Source: an uncultured Stomatobaculum sp. (GTDB lineage: Bacteria > Bacillota > Clostridia > Lachnospirales > Lachnospiraceae). Taken from it: DNA of 20,670 bases. The stretch's first letter is position 1. Each line of letters begins with the position of its first letter. Made by a program: the position numbers and the translations under genes. This document shows, piece after piece, positions 8,853 through 15,715 of the stretch. The stretch is taken from NCBI RefSeq assembly GCF_937924975.1, contig NZ_CALEYG010000021.1:1-20670 (forward strand), in the 5' to 3' direction. Under the pieces are notes generated by a model. That model was given only the letters and a program-made list of their open reading frames with translations. It was not told the origin of the DNA and made no database searches.

Positions 8853-9812
8853 ATGGAATTTCGGCATGTATTGGTGGCGGGCGGCGGCGTGCTCGGCGCG
8901 CAGATTGCGTTTCAGACGGCGTTTAAGGGCTTTCCGGTGACGATATGGCTTCGGAGCGAGGGCTCGATCGGCAGAACGGAGCCGAAGCTTGCGCGTCTTT
9001 ACAATGTGTACCGCGCGGAACTCGCGCGGGTCGGCGAGGCGATGCTCGCGGGCAAACCGCTTGATTTGCCGCGTGGTTTCGGCGACGCGGCGGCGGTCAA
9101 GAGCGCGGAGGATCTCGCGAGGCTCGAGAAGGCCGTTGAGGCAGCGAAACAGAATATTCGGCTCTCGCTGGATCTTGAAGAGAGTGTCCGCGAGGCGGAC
9201 TTTATCATCGAGAGCATGGCGGAGGACAGGGAGGCCAAGCGGGAATTTTATGCGAAACTTGCGCCCTTCCTCGACGAGAAGACAATCGTCGCGACGAATT
9301 CCTCGACGATGATTCCGAGCATGTTCTCGGATTTGCTGCCCTATCCGGAAAATTATCTCGCACTTCACTTTGCAAACAATATCTGGCGCAGCAACACGGC
9401 GGAGATTATGGGACACAGCGGCACTTCGGAGGCGGTCTTTGGCCGCGTCGTCGAATTTGCCAAGGAAATCGGCATGATTCCGCTGGAACTCAAAAAGGAG
9501 CAGCCGGGCTATATTCTGAACTCGATGCTCGTGCCTTTCTTAAGTGCCGCGGAGGCGCTCTGGGCCAATGAGGTCGCCGACCCGGAGACCATCGATAAGA
9601 CCTGGACGCTCGGCACGGGTTCGCCCTACGGCCCCTTCCGGATTCTCGACATTGTGGGGCTTCAGACGGCGTACAATATTGTCTCGATGAATCCGGAGGC
9701 GAAAAATCCGGAGAGCACGGCCGGCAAGATTGCGGCGGGTCTCAAGGCGAAAATCGACGCGGGCAAGACCGGCGTCAACGCGGGCGAGGGCTTTTACCGC
9801 TACGAAAAATAA
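8853..9812 (+). CDS. 3-hydroxyacyl-CoA dehydrogenase family protein
   Basis: This 319-residue NAD-dependent dehydrogenase has an N-terminal Rossmann fold with GGGVLG (residues 10-15), an ATNSST stretch (147-152) typical of the family, and the probable catalytic pair H172 (ALHFANN) and E184 (AEIM). The C-terminal helical domain follows from about residue 195. Relatives oxidise short-chain 3-hydroxyacyl-CoA, as in butyrate formation. The motif around the active His differs from the usual HFFNP of classical enzymes, so another 3-hydroxy acid substrate is possible. No other fatty-acid or butyrate genes are adjacent. The start at 8853 follows GGAGGTGG (8843-8850); the upstream in-frame ATG at 8820 has no such site. 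Confidence 0.82.
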   Translation: MEFRHVLVAGGGVLGAQIAFQTAFKGFPVTIWLRSEGSIGRTEPKLARLYNVYRAELARVGEAMLAGKPLDLPRGFGDAAAVKSAEDLARLEKAVEAAKQNIRLSLDLEESVREADFIIESMAEDREAKREFYAKLAPFLDEKTIVATNSSTMIPSMFSDLLPYPENYLALHFANNIWRSNTAEIMGHSGTSEAVFGRVVEFAKEIGMIPLELKKEQPGYILNSMLVPFLSAAEALWANEVADPETIDKTWTLGTGSPYGPFRILDIVGLQTAYNIVSMNPEAKNPESTAGKIAAGLKAKIDAGKTGVNAGEGFYRYEK

Positions 9813-9833
9813 GAGGCAGAACAAACGGTTCCG

Positions 9834-9842
9834 TGCTATACT
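9834..9842 (+). promoter_or_regulatory. Extended -10 promoter for enolase
   Basis: TGCTATACT (9834-9842) is an extended -10. I see no good -35 box at the expected distance. Enolase starts 48 bp further downstream. Confidence 0.5.
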
Positions 9843-9890
9843 GGTACGGACAAGAGTTCTTTAACAGATTTCAGAAGTGGAGGAACCAAT

Positions 9891-11186
9891 ATGTTGACAC
9901 ATCTTTCTATTGAGAAGGTAATCGGAAGAGAAATCATTGACTCCCGCGGCAATCCGACGGTTGAAGCGGAGGTCACGCTTTCCGACGGTTCGGTCGGCAG
10001 AGGCACCGCACCGAGCGGCGCTTCGACCGGTGAGTTCGAGGCGATTGAGCTTCGCGACGGCGACAAGTCCCGCTTCGGCGGCAAGGGCGTTAAAAAGGCT
10101 GTCGAGAACATCAACACCGTGATCAATGACGTGCTGCACGGTCTGGATCCGCAGAATGTCTACGCGGTCGATGCCGCTATGCTTGCGGCGGACGGCACCG
10201 AGAACAAGTCGAAGCTCGGCGCAAACGCGATTCTCGCGGTTTCGATTGCTTCGGCAAAGGCAGCGGCCGAGTCACTCGGCATTCCGCTGTACCGCTTCCT
10301 CGGCGGCGCAAACGGCAATAACCTGCCGGTGCCGATGATGAACATCTTAAACGGCGGCGCACATGCGACGAACTCCGTGGACACCCAGGAGTTCATGATT
10401 ATGCCGGTCGGCGCGCCGAGCTTCTCCGAGGGTCTCCGCTGGTGCACCGAGGTGTTCCACAGCCTCCAGAAGATTCTGAAGAGCGAGGGCAATACGACGG
10501 CTGTCGGCGACGAGGGCGGTTTTGCGCCGAACTTAAAGGACGACGAGGACACGATTGAGCACATTCTCGCGGCAGTCCGCGACGCAGGCTACGAGCCGGG
10601 CAAGGACTTTGTGCTCGCGATGGATGCGGCTTCCTCCGAGTGGAAGAGCGACAAGGGCATCGGCTTCTATCATCAGCCGAAGTCCGGCAAGGACTTCACC
10701 TCGAAGGAGCTCATTGCGCACTGGAAGAGCCTCATTGAGAAGTATCCGATCTGGTCCATCGAGGACGGCCTCGACGAAGAAGACTGGGAGGGCTGGAAAG
10801 AGATGACGAAGGAGCTCGGCGACAAGGTTCAGCTGGTCGGCGACGATCTCTTTGTTACGAACACGAAGCGCCTTAAGAAGGGCATTGAGCTTGGCTGCGG
10901 CAACTCGATTCTGATTAAGCTCAATCAGATCGGTTCGGTCTCCGAGACCCTCGAGGCAATCAAGATGGCGCACAAGGCGGGCTACACGGCGATTACATCC
11001 CACCGCTCCGGTGAGACCGAGGATACGACGATTGCCGATCTCGCGGTCGCGCTGAATACGCGTCAGATTAAGACCGGTGCGCCGAGCCGTTCCGAGCGTG
11101 TCGCGAAGTACAACCAGCTGCTCCGCATCGAGTCGGATCTCGGTGTCGCGGCGGAGTATCCGGGCAAGAACGCGTTCAACCGTTAA
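9891..11186 (+). CDS. eno: Enolase (phosphopyruvate hydratase)
   Basis: This 431-residue protein is a canonical glycolytic enolase, which interconverts 2-phosphoglycerate and phosphoenolpyruvate in the cytoplasm. Visible family features include the N-terminal REIIDSRGNPTVE, the loop APSGASTGEFEA, GDEGGFAPN with the catalytic Glu, the magnesium ligand regions (LAMDAASSEW, SIEDGLDEEDW, LVGDDLFVTN) and the signature LIKLNQIGSVSETLEAI, followed by SHRSGETEDT. Length is normal and nothing is missing. The start ATG at 9891 has GGAGG a few bases upstream. The B12 riboswitch begins only 18 bp after its stop, with no terminator between, so eno transcripts may run into it. Confidence 0.98.
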   Translation: MLTHLSIEKVIGREIIDSRGNPTVEAEVTLSDGSVGRGTAPSGASTGEFEAIELRDGDKSRFGGKGVKKAVENINTVINDVLHGLDPQNVYAVDAAMLAADGTENKSKLGANAILAVSIASAKAAAESLGIPLYRFLGGANGNNLPVPMMNILNGGAHATNSVDTQEFMIMPVGAPSFSEGLRWCTEVFHSLQKILKSEGNTTAVGDEGGFAPNLKDDEDTIEHILAAVRDAGYEPGKDFVLAMDAASSEWKSDKGIGFYHQPKSGKDFTSKELIAHWKSLIEKYPIWSIEDGLDEEDWEGWKEMTKELGDKVQLVGDDLFVTNTKRLKKGIELGCGNSILIKLNQIGSVSETLEAIKMAHKAGYTAITSHRSGETEDTTIADLAVALNTRQIKTGAPSRSERVAKYNQLLRIESDLGVAAEYPGKNAFNR

Positions 11187-11204
11187 TCACACGAAAAAAA
11201 TAAA

Positions 11205-11354
11205 GGCAGGGTGCCGGAGAGAAATTTCCGGATAATCGGGAAGCAGCAGAATCTGCGCGAACTCGTCACCGTATGCGGGGAGTCCGTCTGTCACTGCGAG
11301 AGCGGGAAGGCAGACAAGGGGCCGTGAGCCGCGAGCCGGGAGACCGGCCCTGTC
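11205..11354 (+). promoter_or_regulatory. Cobalamin (B12) riboswitch
   Basis: The segment follows the conserved order of the cobalamin riboswitch. It opens with GGTGCCGG-like bases, then ATAATCGGGAA, a GC-arm region, and a B12-box-related TCGTCACCGTA. It continues with GAGTCCG, CACTGCGAGAGCGGGAAGG, and the 3' GCGAGCCGGGAGACCGGCC, which corresponds to the usual GAGCCAGGAGACCTGCC. The ends pair as P1: GGCAGGG (11205-11211) with CCCTGTC (11348-11354). The aptamer senses adenosyl- or other cobalamins and normally turns downstream genes off. It sits between eno and a cluster containing a CbiK-type chelatase and a BtuCD-like transporter, which supports the call. The B12 box is slightly divergent. 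Confidence 0.85.
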
Positions 11355-11397
11355 TTTTAAGTACCTTCCTGAGCACGAGTGCCTGTCCGGGAACGCA

Positions 11398-11425
11398 GAG
11401 AAGAGGCGGGTCGCCTCTTCTTTGT
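11398..11425 (+). terminator. Probable riboswitch expression-platform terminator
   Basis: The arms AGAAGAGGCG (11399-11408) and CGCCTCTTCT (11412-11421) pair perfectly around a GGT loop, followed by a short T run. It lies 45 bp after the riboswitch P1, where a transcriptional expression platform is expected. Confidence 0.75.
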
Positions 11426-11429
11426 GTGA

Positions 11430-11466
11430 CAAAGAGAGGCTCTCTGCGAAGATGAGTCTCTCTTTG
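11430..11466 (+). repeat. Hairpin, near-copy of the terminator at 12036-12066
   Basis: The arms AAAGAGAGGCTC (11431-11442) and GAGTCTCTCTTT (11454-11465) form a 12-bp stem with one G-T pair around an 11-base loop. The 27-base core (11435-11461) differs by only three transitions from the core of the terminator after the next gene (12036-12062). On the + strand the T run after the stem is weak, so it may be a second, poorer terminator. Confidence 0.7.
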
Positions 11467-11474
11467 CGCTTTAT

Positions 11475-11503
11475 TTGGAATTTTGGCGCGGATATGTTAC
11501 AAT
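11475..11503 (+). promoter_or_regulatory. Promoter for the Ala-rich repeat lipoprotein
   Basis: TTGGAA (11475-11480), 17 bp spacer, TACAAT (11498-11503), with TG two bases before the -10. It lies after both hairpins, so the lipoprotein gene can be transcribed independently of the riboswitch. Confidence 0.65.
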
Positions 11504-11540
11504 GAAACGGCATCATTTCATGCAAAGGGAGGAAATTGAA

Positions 11541-12014
11541 ATGAAGAAAGTTAAAGTTGGAGCAGTTTTAGTGGCAGCAGCGCTCGCGGCAGTTCTGGCG
11601 ACCGGCTGCAGCAGCAAGAAGGACGAGAGCAAGGCAGCTTCCGGCGCTATGGAGTCCGCTTCCAGTATGGTGGAGAGCGCAAATGCGGCAGCTTCCAGCG
11701 GTGTCGAAGAGGCAAACAAGGCAGCTTCCAGCGCGGTTGACGAGGCGAACAAAGTAGCTTCCGACGCGGCAAAGGCAGGCTCCGATGCAGCTTCCGCAGC
11801 GGCGGAGGGCGCAAACAAGGCGGCTTCCGATGCGGCAAAGGCAGGCTCCGAGGCAGCAAAGGCCGGCGAGAAGGCTGCGGGCGCAGCGGCGGAGAAGGCC
11901 GGTGAGGTAGCCGACAAGGCGGGCAAAGCGGCAGAGAAGGCAGGCGAGGCAGCGGGTAAAGCTGCTGCGGGTGCTGATAAGGCCGGCGAGACCACGGTTT
12001 CCGAGTCCAGATAA
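11541..12014 (+). CDS. Ala-rich lipoprotein made of 11-residue repeats
   Basis: This 157-residue protein starts at the ATG at 11541, with AAAGGGAGGA upstream; longer readings lack such a site. A signal peptide ends in a lipobox (LATGC, C23), so the mature protein is lipid-anchored outside the membrane. The rest is almost only Ala, Lys, Glu, Asp, Ser and Gly in a regular pattern. Units of exactly 11 residues run from 39 to 104, for example AASSGVEEANK (50-60), AASSAVDEANK (61-71) and AASDAAKAGSE (94-104). Mostly seven-residue units such as AAKAGEK and AGKAAEK follow (105-147). No globular domain is visible. The pattern resembles amphipathic helical proteins such as LEA group 3, and suggests a long surface helix or spacer. 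The function is unknown; the next lipoprotein carries related 11-residue repeats in its linker. Confidence 0.85.
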   Translation: MKKVKVGAVLVAAALAAVLATGCSSKKDESKAASGAMESASSMVESANAAASSGVEEANKAASSAVDEANKVASDAAKAGSDAASAAAEGANKAASDAAKAGSEAAKAGEKAAGAAAEKAGEVADKAGKAAEKAGEAAGKAAAGADKAGETTVSESR

Positions 12015-12035
12015 GATACTGTTTGCTGAAATGCC

Positions 12036-12066
12036 AGAGGCTCTCCGCGAGGATGAGCCTCTTTTT
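12036..12066 (+). terminator. Rho-independent terminator after the repeat lipoprotein
   Basis: AGAGGCTC (12036-12043) pairs perfectly with GAGCCTCT (12055-12062) around an 11-base loop, followed by TTTT. The sequence is a near-copy of the hairpin at 11430-11466. Confidence 0.85.
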
Positions 12067-12092
12067 ATGCGGACAGAGACGGTTCCGAGGAA

Positions 12093-12101
12093 TGGGATAA
12101 T
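12093..12101 (+). promoter_or_regulatory. Possible extended -10 promoter for the NEAT-like lipoprotein operon
   Basis: TGGGATAAT (12093-12101) fits an extended -10, and no convincing -35 is seen. It is needed only if the preceding terminator stops most transcription. Confidence 0.4.
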
Positions 12102-12119
12102 AGACAGAAGGGTAAGGCT

Positions 12120-12761
12120 ATGAAGAAGAAATACGGAGTAGCGGTGGCAATGGCGGCGCTCGCAGCCGTTCTCGCAGCGGGTTGCGGCGCAAAGAAGGCG
12201 GAGAGCGCGGCTTCGTCTGCCGAGAGCACGGCGGCAGCGATGTCTTCGGCAGGCGAGAGCGCAGCATCCGATGCGGCATCGAAGGGCGAGAGTGTGGCGT
12301 CCGAGGCAGCGTCGAAGGGTGAGAGCGCGGCGAGCGAAGGCGAAAAGAAGCTTGCGGACTTCAAGGCAGAGGATTTCAAGGCGGGTGGCGATATCACGGC
12401 ACAGGCCGAGGCAGCGGCGCAGATGCTCGCGGAGAAGCACGAGAAGCTGACGGTTGCCGACGGAACCTATCAGGTCAACGTGATGCTTTCCGGCGGCAGC
12501 GGCAGGGCAAAGATTGCGAGCCCGACCGAGCTCACGGTGAAGGACGGCAGAGCGACCGCCAAAATCGTCTGGAGCAGCGACAAGTACGACTACATGGAAG
12601 TCGAGGGCATTCGCTTTACGCCGGAGATTCAGAACGGCCACTCGGTCTTTATGGTTCCAGTCACGGAGCTCGCTAAGCCGCTTGCGATGGTCGGCGACAC
12701 GACGGCGATGAGCACGCCGCATGCAATCGACTATCAGCTCACATTCGAACTGCAGAAGTAA
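12120..12761 (+). CDS. Lipoprotein with NEAT-like domain
   Basis: This 213-residue protein has a lipobox LAAGC (C22) and an Ala/Ser-rich linker with 11-residue repeats SAASDAASKGE (47-57) and SVASEAASKGE (58-68). A single beta-rich domain (about 108-212) follows. The domain opens with ADGTYQVNV, has LTVKDGRATAKI, a VFMVPVTELAKPL strand and ends with PHAIDYQLTFEL. That order matches the outline of NEAT (heme-binding) domains: DGxY start, KDGxxxV core, FxVxDLxKPL, then a C-terminal Y/H strand. This is a pattern match made by eye, not a database hit. It is probably a surface receptor for a tetrapyrrole that passes its ligand to the substrate-binding lipoprotein two genes on. It begins the operon-like run that continues with the chelatase 40 bp downstream. 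Confidence 0.75.
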   Translation: MKKKYGVAVAMAALAAVLAAGCGAKKAESAASSAESTAAAMSSAGESAASDAASKGESVASEAASKGESAASEGEKKLADFKAEDFKAGGDITAQAEAAAQMLAEKHEKLTVADGTYQVNVMLSGGSGRAKIASPTELTVKDGRATAKIVWSSDKYDYMEVEGIRFTPEIQNGHSVFMVPVTELAKPLAMVGDTTAMSTPHAIDYQLTFELQK

Positions 12762-12801
12762 GGACTTCGGGCAAACAGCGCATTCATAAAGGAGCGGAGA
12801 G

Positions 12802-14088
12802 ATGAGAAAGACAAAGCTTGCATTGTTGGCATTGACGGCGGCCCTGGCGGTCACAGCCTGCGGCGGCAAAAAGGAAGAAAAGAAGCCGGAGACCGTGAGC
12901 GCGGCGGAGACACAGGCAACGGAGGCGACGACGCTTGCCCCCGCGACCGATGAAGAGAAGGCTAAGGCAGCCGAGGTTGGCAAGAAGATTGATGCAATCT
13001 ATGTCCAGAACTGGAGCGAGGACACGGAGAAGCTCTGCAAAGAGGCAAAGGAGGCTTGGGACGCTTTGAGTGACAGCGCAAAGGCAGAGGTGAAGGGCGA
13101 GCACGCGTCACCGGAGTATTTCGGTCTGGACACCGGCGATGTGACAAAGGACAATCCCTTAAACCAGGATGAGATCGGTGAGAAGGAGATTCTGGTGGTG
13201 AGCTTCGGCACGTCCTATAACGACAGCCGCGCGAAGGATATCGGCGGCATCGAGTCCTATCTCGCGAAGCAGTTCCCGGACTACAGCGTGCGCCGCGCCT
13301 TTACGTCTCAGATTATCATGAACCACATCCTCGCGCGGGACGGCGAGAAGATTGACAATGTGGAGCAGGCGCTGGAGCGCGCCAAGAAGAACGGCGTCAA
13401 AGAGCTCATTGTCCAGCCGACTCATCTCATGCAGGGCAAGGAGTACGATGAGTTAAAGGAGACGCTCGACAAACACAAGGCGGATTTTGCAAAAGTCGCG
13501 CTCGCAGAGCCGTTGCTCGGCGAAGTGGGCAAGGACGCGGAGGAGGTCAATGCCGACAAGGAGCAGGTCGCGACCTTGCTTGTCCAGGCAGCTGTGACCG
13601 ACGGCGGTTTTGATTCTGTCCAGAAGGCAGGACAGGACGGCGCGGCCTTTGTCTTCCTGGGACACGGTACCTCCCACACCGCGGCAATCACCTATTCCGA
13701 GATGCAGACCGCAATGCGGAAGCTCGGCTACAACAATGTGTTCATCGGCACCGTCGAGGGCGAGCCGGCGGAGACTGCGGTCGATGCTGTAATCGGAGCG
13801 GTCAAGAAGGCGGGCTTTAAGAAGGTCACGCTTCGTCCGATGATGGTTGTCGCAGGCGATCACGCGCACAACGATATGGCGGGCGCGGAGGACGATTCCT
13901 GGGTGCAGAAGTTTGTCGCGTCGAAGAACTTTGACCGCGTCGAGACCCAGATTCTCGGCCTGGGCGGCATTGCCGACATTGAGAAAATTTATGCGGCGCA
14001 CACCCAGGCAGCGATCGATCAGGCCGAGGGCAAGACGGCAGAGAGTAGCGCAGCCGAGACGACGGCTGCCGAGAGCAAGGCAAACTAA
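12802..14088 (+). CDS. cbiK: Exported lipid-anchored CbiK-type cobaltochelatase
   Basis: This 428-residue protein has a lipobox VTAC (C20), a charged helical N-terminal extension (about 45-125) and then a complete CbiK domain (about 128-405). The domain begins EILVVSFGTSYNDSR, as in Salmonella CbiK. The three residues that bind metal and act in catalysis are kept: H288 (FLGHGTSH), E319 (GTVEGEP) and H354 (AGDHAHNDM). CbiK inserts Co2+ into sirohydrochlorin in the anaerobic B12 pathway, normally in the cytoplasm. An exported form is unusual; a periplasmic CbiK is known in Desulfovibrio, and the Porphyromonas lipoprotein IhtB has been proposed as a surface iron (de)chelatase. Here it sits between two NEAT-like lipoproteins and an ABC importer. 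It may load cobalt into, or strip metal from, a captured tetrapyrrole outside the membrane. Confidence 0.88.
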   Translation: MRKTKLALLALTAALAVTACGGKKEEKKPETVSAAETQATEATTLAPATDEEKAKAAEVGKKIDAIYVQNWSEDTEKLCKEAKEAWDALSDSAKAEVKGEHASPEYFGLDTGDVTKDNPLNQDEIGEKEILVVSFGTSYNDSRAKDIGGIESYLAKQFPDYSVRRAFTSQIIMNHILARDGEKIDNVEQALERAKKNGVKELIVQPTHLMQGKEYDELKETLDKHKADFAKVALAEPLLGEVGKDAEEVNADKEQVATLLVQAAVTDGGFDSVQKAGQDGAAFVFLGHGTSHTAAITYSEMQTAMRKLGYNNVFIGTVEGEPAETAVDAVIGAVKKAGFKKVTLRPMMVVAGDHAHNDMAGAEDDSWVQKFVASKNFDRVETQILGLGGIADIEKIYAAHTQAAIDQAEGKTAESSAAETTAAESKAN

Positions 14089-14107
14089 AGACTGACAGGG
14101 AGAGAAG

Positions 14108-15715
14108 ATGAAGAGAAACAGCAGGATGCGAGGCATAAGCGGATTGCTTGCGCTGGCACTCGGGCTCAGCTTACTCATAAGCGGCTGTGGAGCGAAGGCG
14201 CCCGAGAGCGGCGCTGCGGGCAGCGCGGCGGCGAAGGAAGGGACGACGGCGGTGACAGCGGAGAGTCAGGTCACGGCGACCGCCGCATTGCCGGACGGCG
14301 TCTATACGGCGCGCTTTGAGACCGACAGCTCGATGTTTCATGTGAGCGAGGCGATGCACGACCGCGGGACGCTGACCGTAAAGGACGGGAAGATGACCCT
14401 CCATGTGTCACTCCAGTCAAAGCGCATCCTGAATCTTTTCCCCGGGCGCGCCGAGGATGCCAAAAAGGACGGCGCCGCGCTCCTGCAGCCCACGACTGAT
14501 ACGGTCAAATTTGAGGACGGGAGTACGCAGGAGGTCTACGGGTTCGATATCCCCGTCCCGGCGCTTGACACGGAATTCCCGCTCGCCCTTGTCGGCACCA
14601 AGGGGGTCTGGTATGACCATCAGGTCAAAGTCACAGAAGTCAAAGCAGAAGAGGTAAGTCAGGCGGCAGCTCCGGAGATTCCGGGGCTGCGCTTTGTTAA
14701 ACGGATGGATCTTCGCTACGCAAAGACCTTTGACATTTACTTCTATGAGAAGAATTTTGCGCTGATCGATGTGCACGGCGCGGCGCGCTATCTGGTGATT
14801 CCGGAAGGAGAGACAGCGCCGAAAGAGCTGTCGGGCGATGTGGTGCGCTTACAGCAGCCGCTGAATCGCATCTACCTCGCGGCGACGGCGGTGATGAGTC
14901 TCTTTGAGGTAAACGGTGCGCTCGGCGATGTCCGCTTTACCGGCACGAGGGCGGAGGGCTGGCACATTGACGCGCCGAAGCAGGCGCTTTCGAGCGGTGC
15001 CATGCGCTTTGCGGGAAAGTACAGCGCGCCGGACTACGAGCTCCTCACGTCGGAGGGCTGCGACCTCGCCGTCGAGTCGCTGATGATACTGCACGCGCCC
15101 GAGGTGAAGGAGATGTTCGAGCGGCTCGGGATTCCGGTCTTTGTCGACTACTCGAGCAACGAGAGCCACCCGCTCGGGCGCACCGAGTGGGTGCGGCTCT
15201 ACGGTGTGCTGACGAATCATCAGGCGGAGGCCGAACGGTTTTTTGACGCGCAGTGCAAAAAAATGGACTCGTTGCGGAATGTCGCGGACAGCGGGAAACA
15301 GGTTGTATTTTTTGCGATGAACCGCGACGGGAGTTTTGTCGTTCGGCGGCGCACGGACTATGTGCCGAAGATGATACAGCTCGCGGGCGGACACTATGTC
15401 GGCATCGGCGCGGATGAGGCCGGCAGGAGTTCGGTGCAGCGCGTGTCGCGCGAGGCGTTTTTCGAGGCGGCGCGCGATGCCGACGTACTGATTTACAATG
15501 CGACCGTGGAGGCACCGCTCAAAGATCTCGCGGAGCTCAAGGCAAAGGATGAGCTCTTCGCCGATTTCAAGGCCGTACAGGCGGGGGAGGTCTATCAGCT
15601 CGGCGGCGACATGTACCAGTCGGCGGATGCGGTCGCAGGTCTGACGCTCGACTTTTACCGTGTGCTGCACGGCGAGACCGGGAGCACGCTGCAGTATCTG
15701 AGGAAGCTCTCATGA
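14108..15715 (+). CDS. Lipoprotein: NEAT-like domain fused to ABC substrate-binding domain
   Basis: This 535-residue lipoprotein (lipobox LISGC, C27) has two parts. Residues about 62-178 form a beta-rich domain that opens with LPDGVYTARF, has LTVKDGKMTLHV and FDIPVPALD, and ends WYDHQVKVTEV. It has the same outline as the NEAT-like lipoprotein at 12120-12761. Residues about 190-535 form a periplasmic-binding-protein fold of the iron-siderophore/B12 class, with KYSAPDYELL, ESHPLGRTEW and AGGHYVGIGADEAG. The protein would hand substrate to the permease, whose start overlaps this stop by 4 bases (ATGA). Fusing the capture domain to the delivery domain suggests ligand is passed within one polypeptide. 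Corrinoid, porphyrin or heme are the candidate ligands. Confidence 0.85.
   Translation: MKRNSRMRGISGLLALALGLSLLISGCGAKAPESGAAGSAAAKEGTTAVTAESQVTATAALPDGVYTARFETDSSMFHVSEAMHDRGTLTVKDGKMTLHVSLQSKRILNLFPGRAEDAKKDGAALLQPTTDTVKFEDGSTQEVYGFDIPVPALDTEFPLALVGTKGVWYDHQVKVTEVKAEEVSQAAAPEIPGLRFVKRMDLRYAKTFDIYFYEKNFALIDVHGAARYLVIPEGETAPKELSGDVVRLQQPLNRIYLAATAVMSLFEVNGALGDVRFTGTRAEGWHIDAPKQALSSGAMRFAGKYSAPDYELLTSEGCDLAVESLMILHAPEVKEMFERLGIPVFVDYSSNESHPLGRTEWVRLYGVLTNHQAEAERFFDAQCKKMDSLRNVADSGKQVVFFAMNRDGSFVVRRRTDYVPKMIQLAGGHYVGIGADEAGRSSVQRVSREAFFEAARDADVLIYNATVEAPLKDLAELKAKDELFADFKAVQAGEVYQLGGDMYQSADAVAGLTLDFYRVLHGETGSTLQYLRKLS

Noticed and set aside
11568..12983. A 471-codon open frame on the - strand
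   Set aside because: It mirrors the Ala-rich repeats of the two lipoprotein genes and reads as Cys/Arg/Leu-rich low complexity, so it is an antisense shadow.
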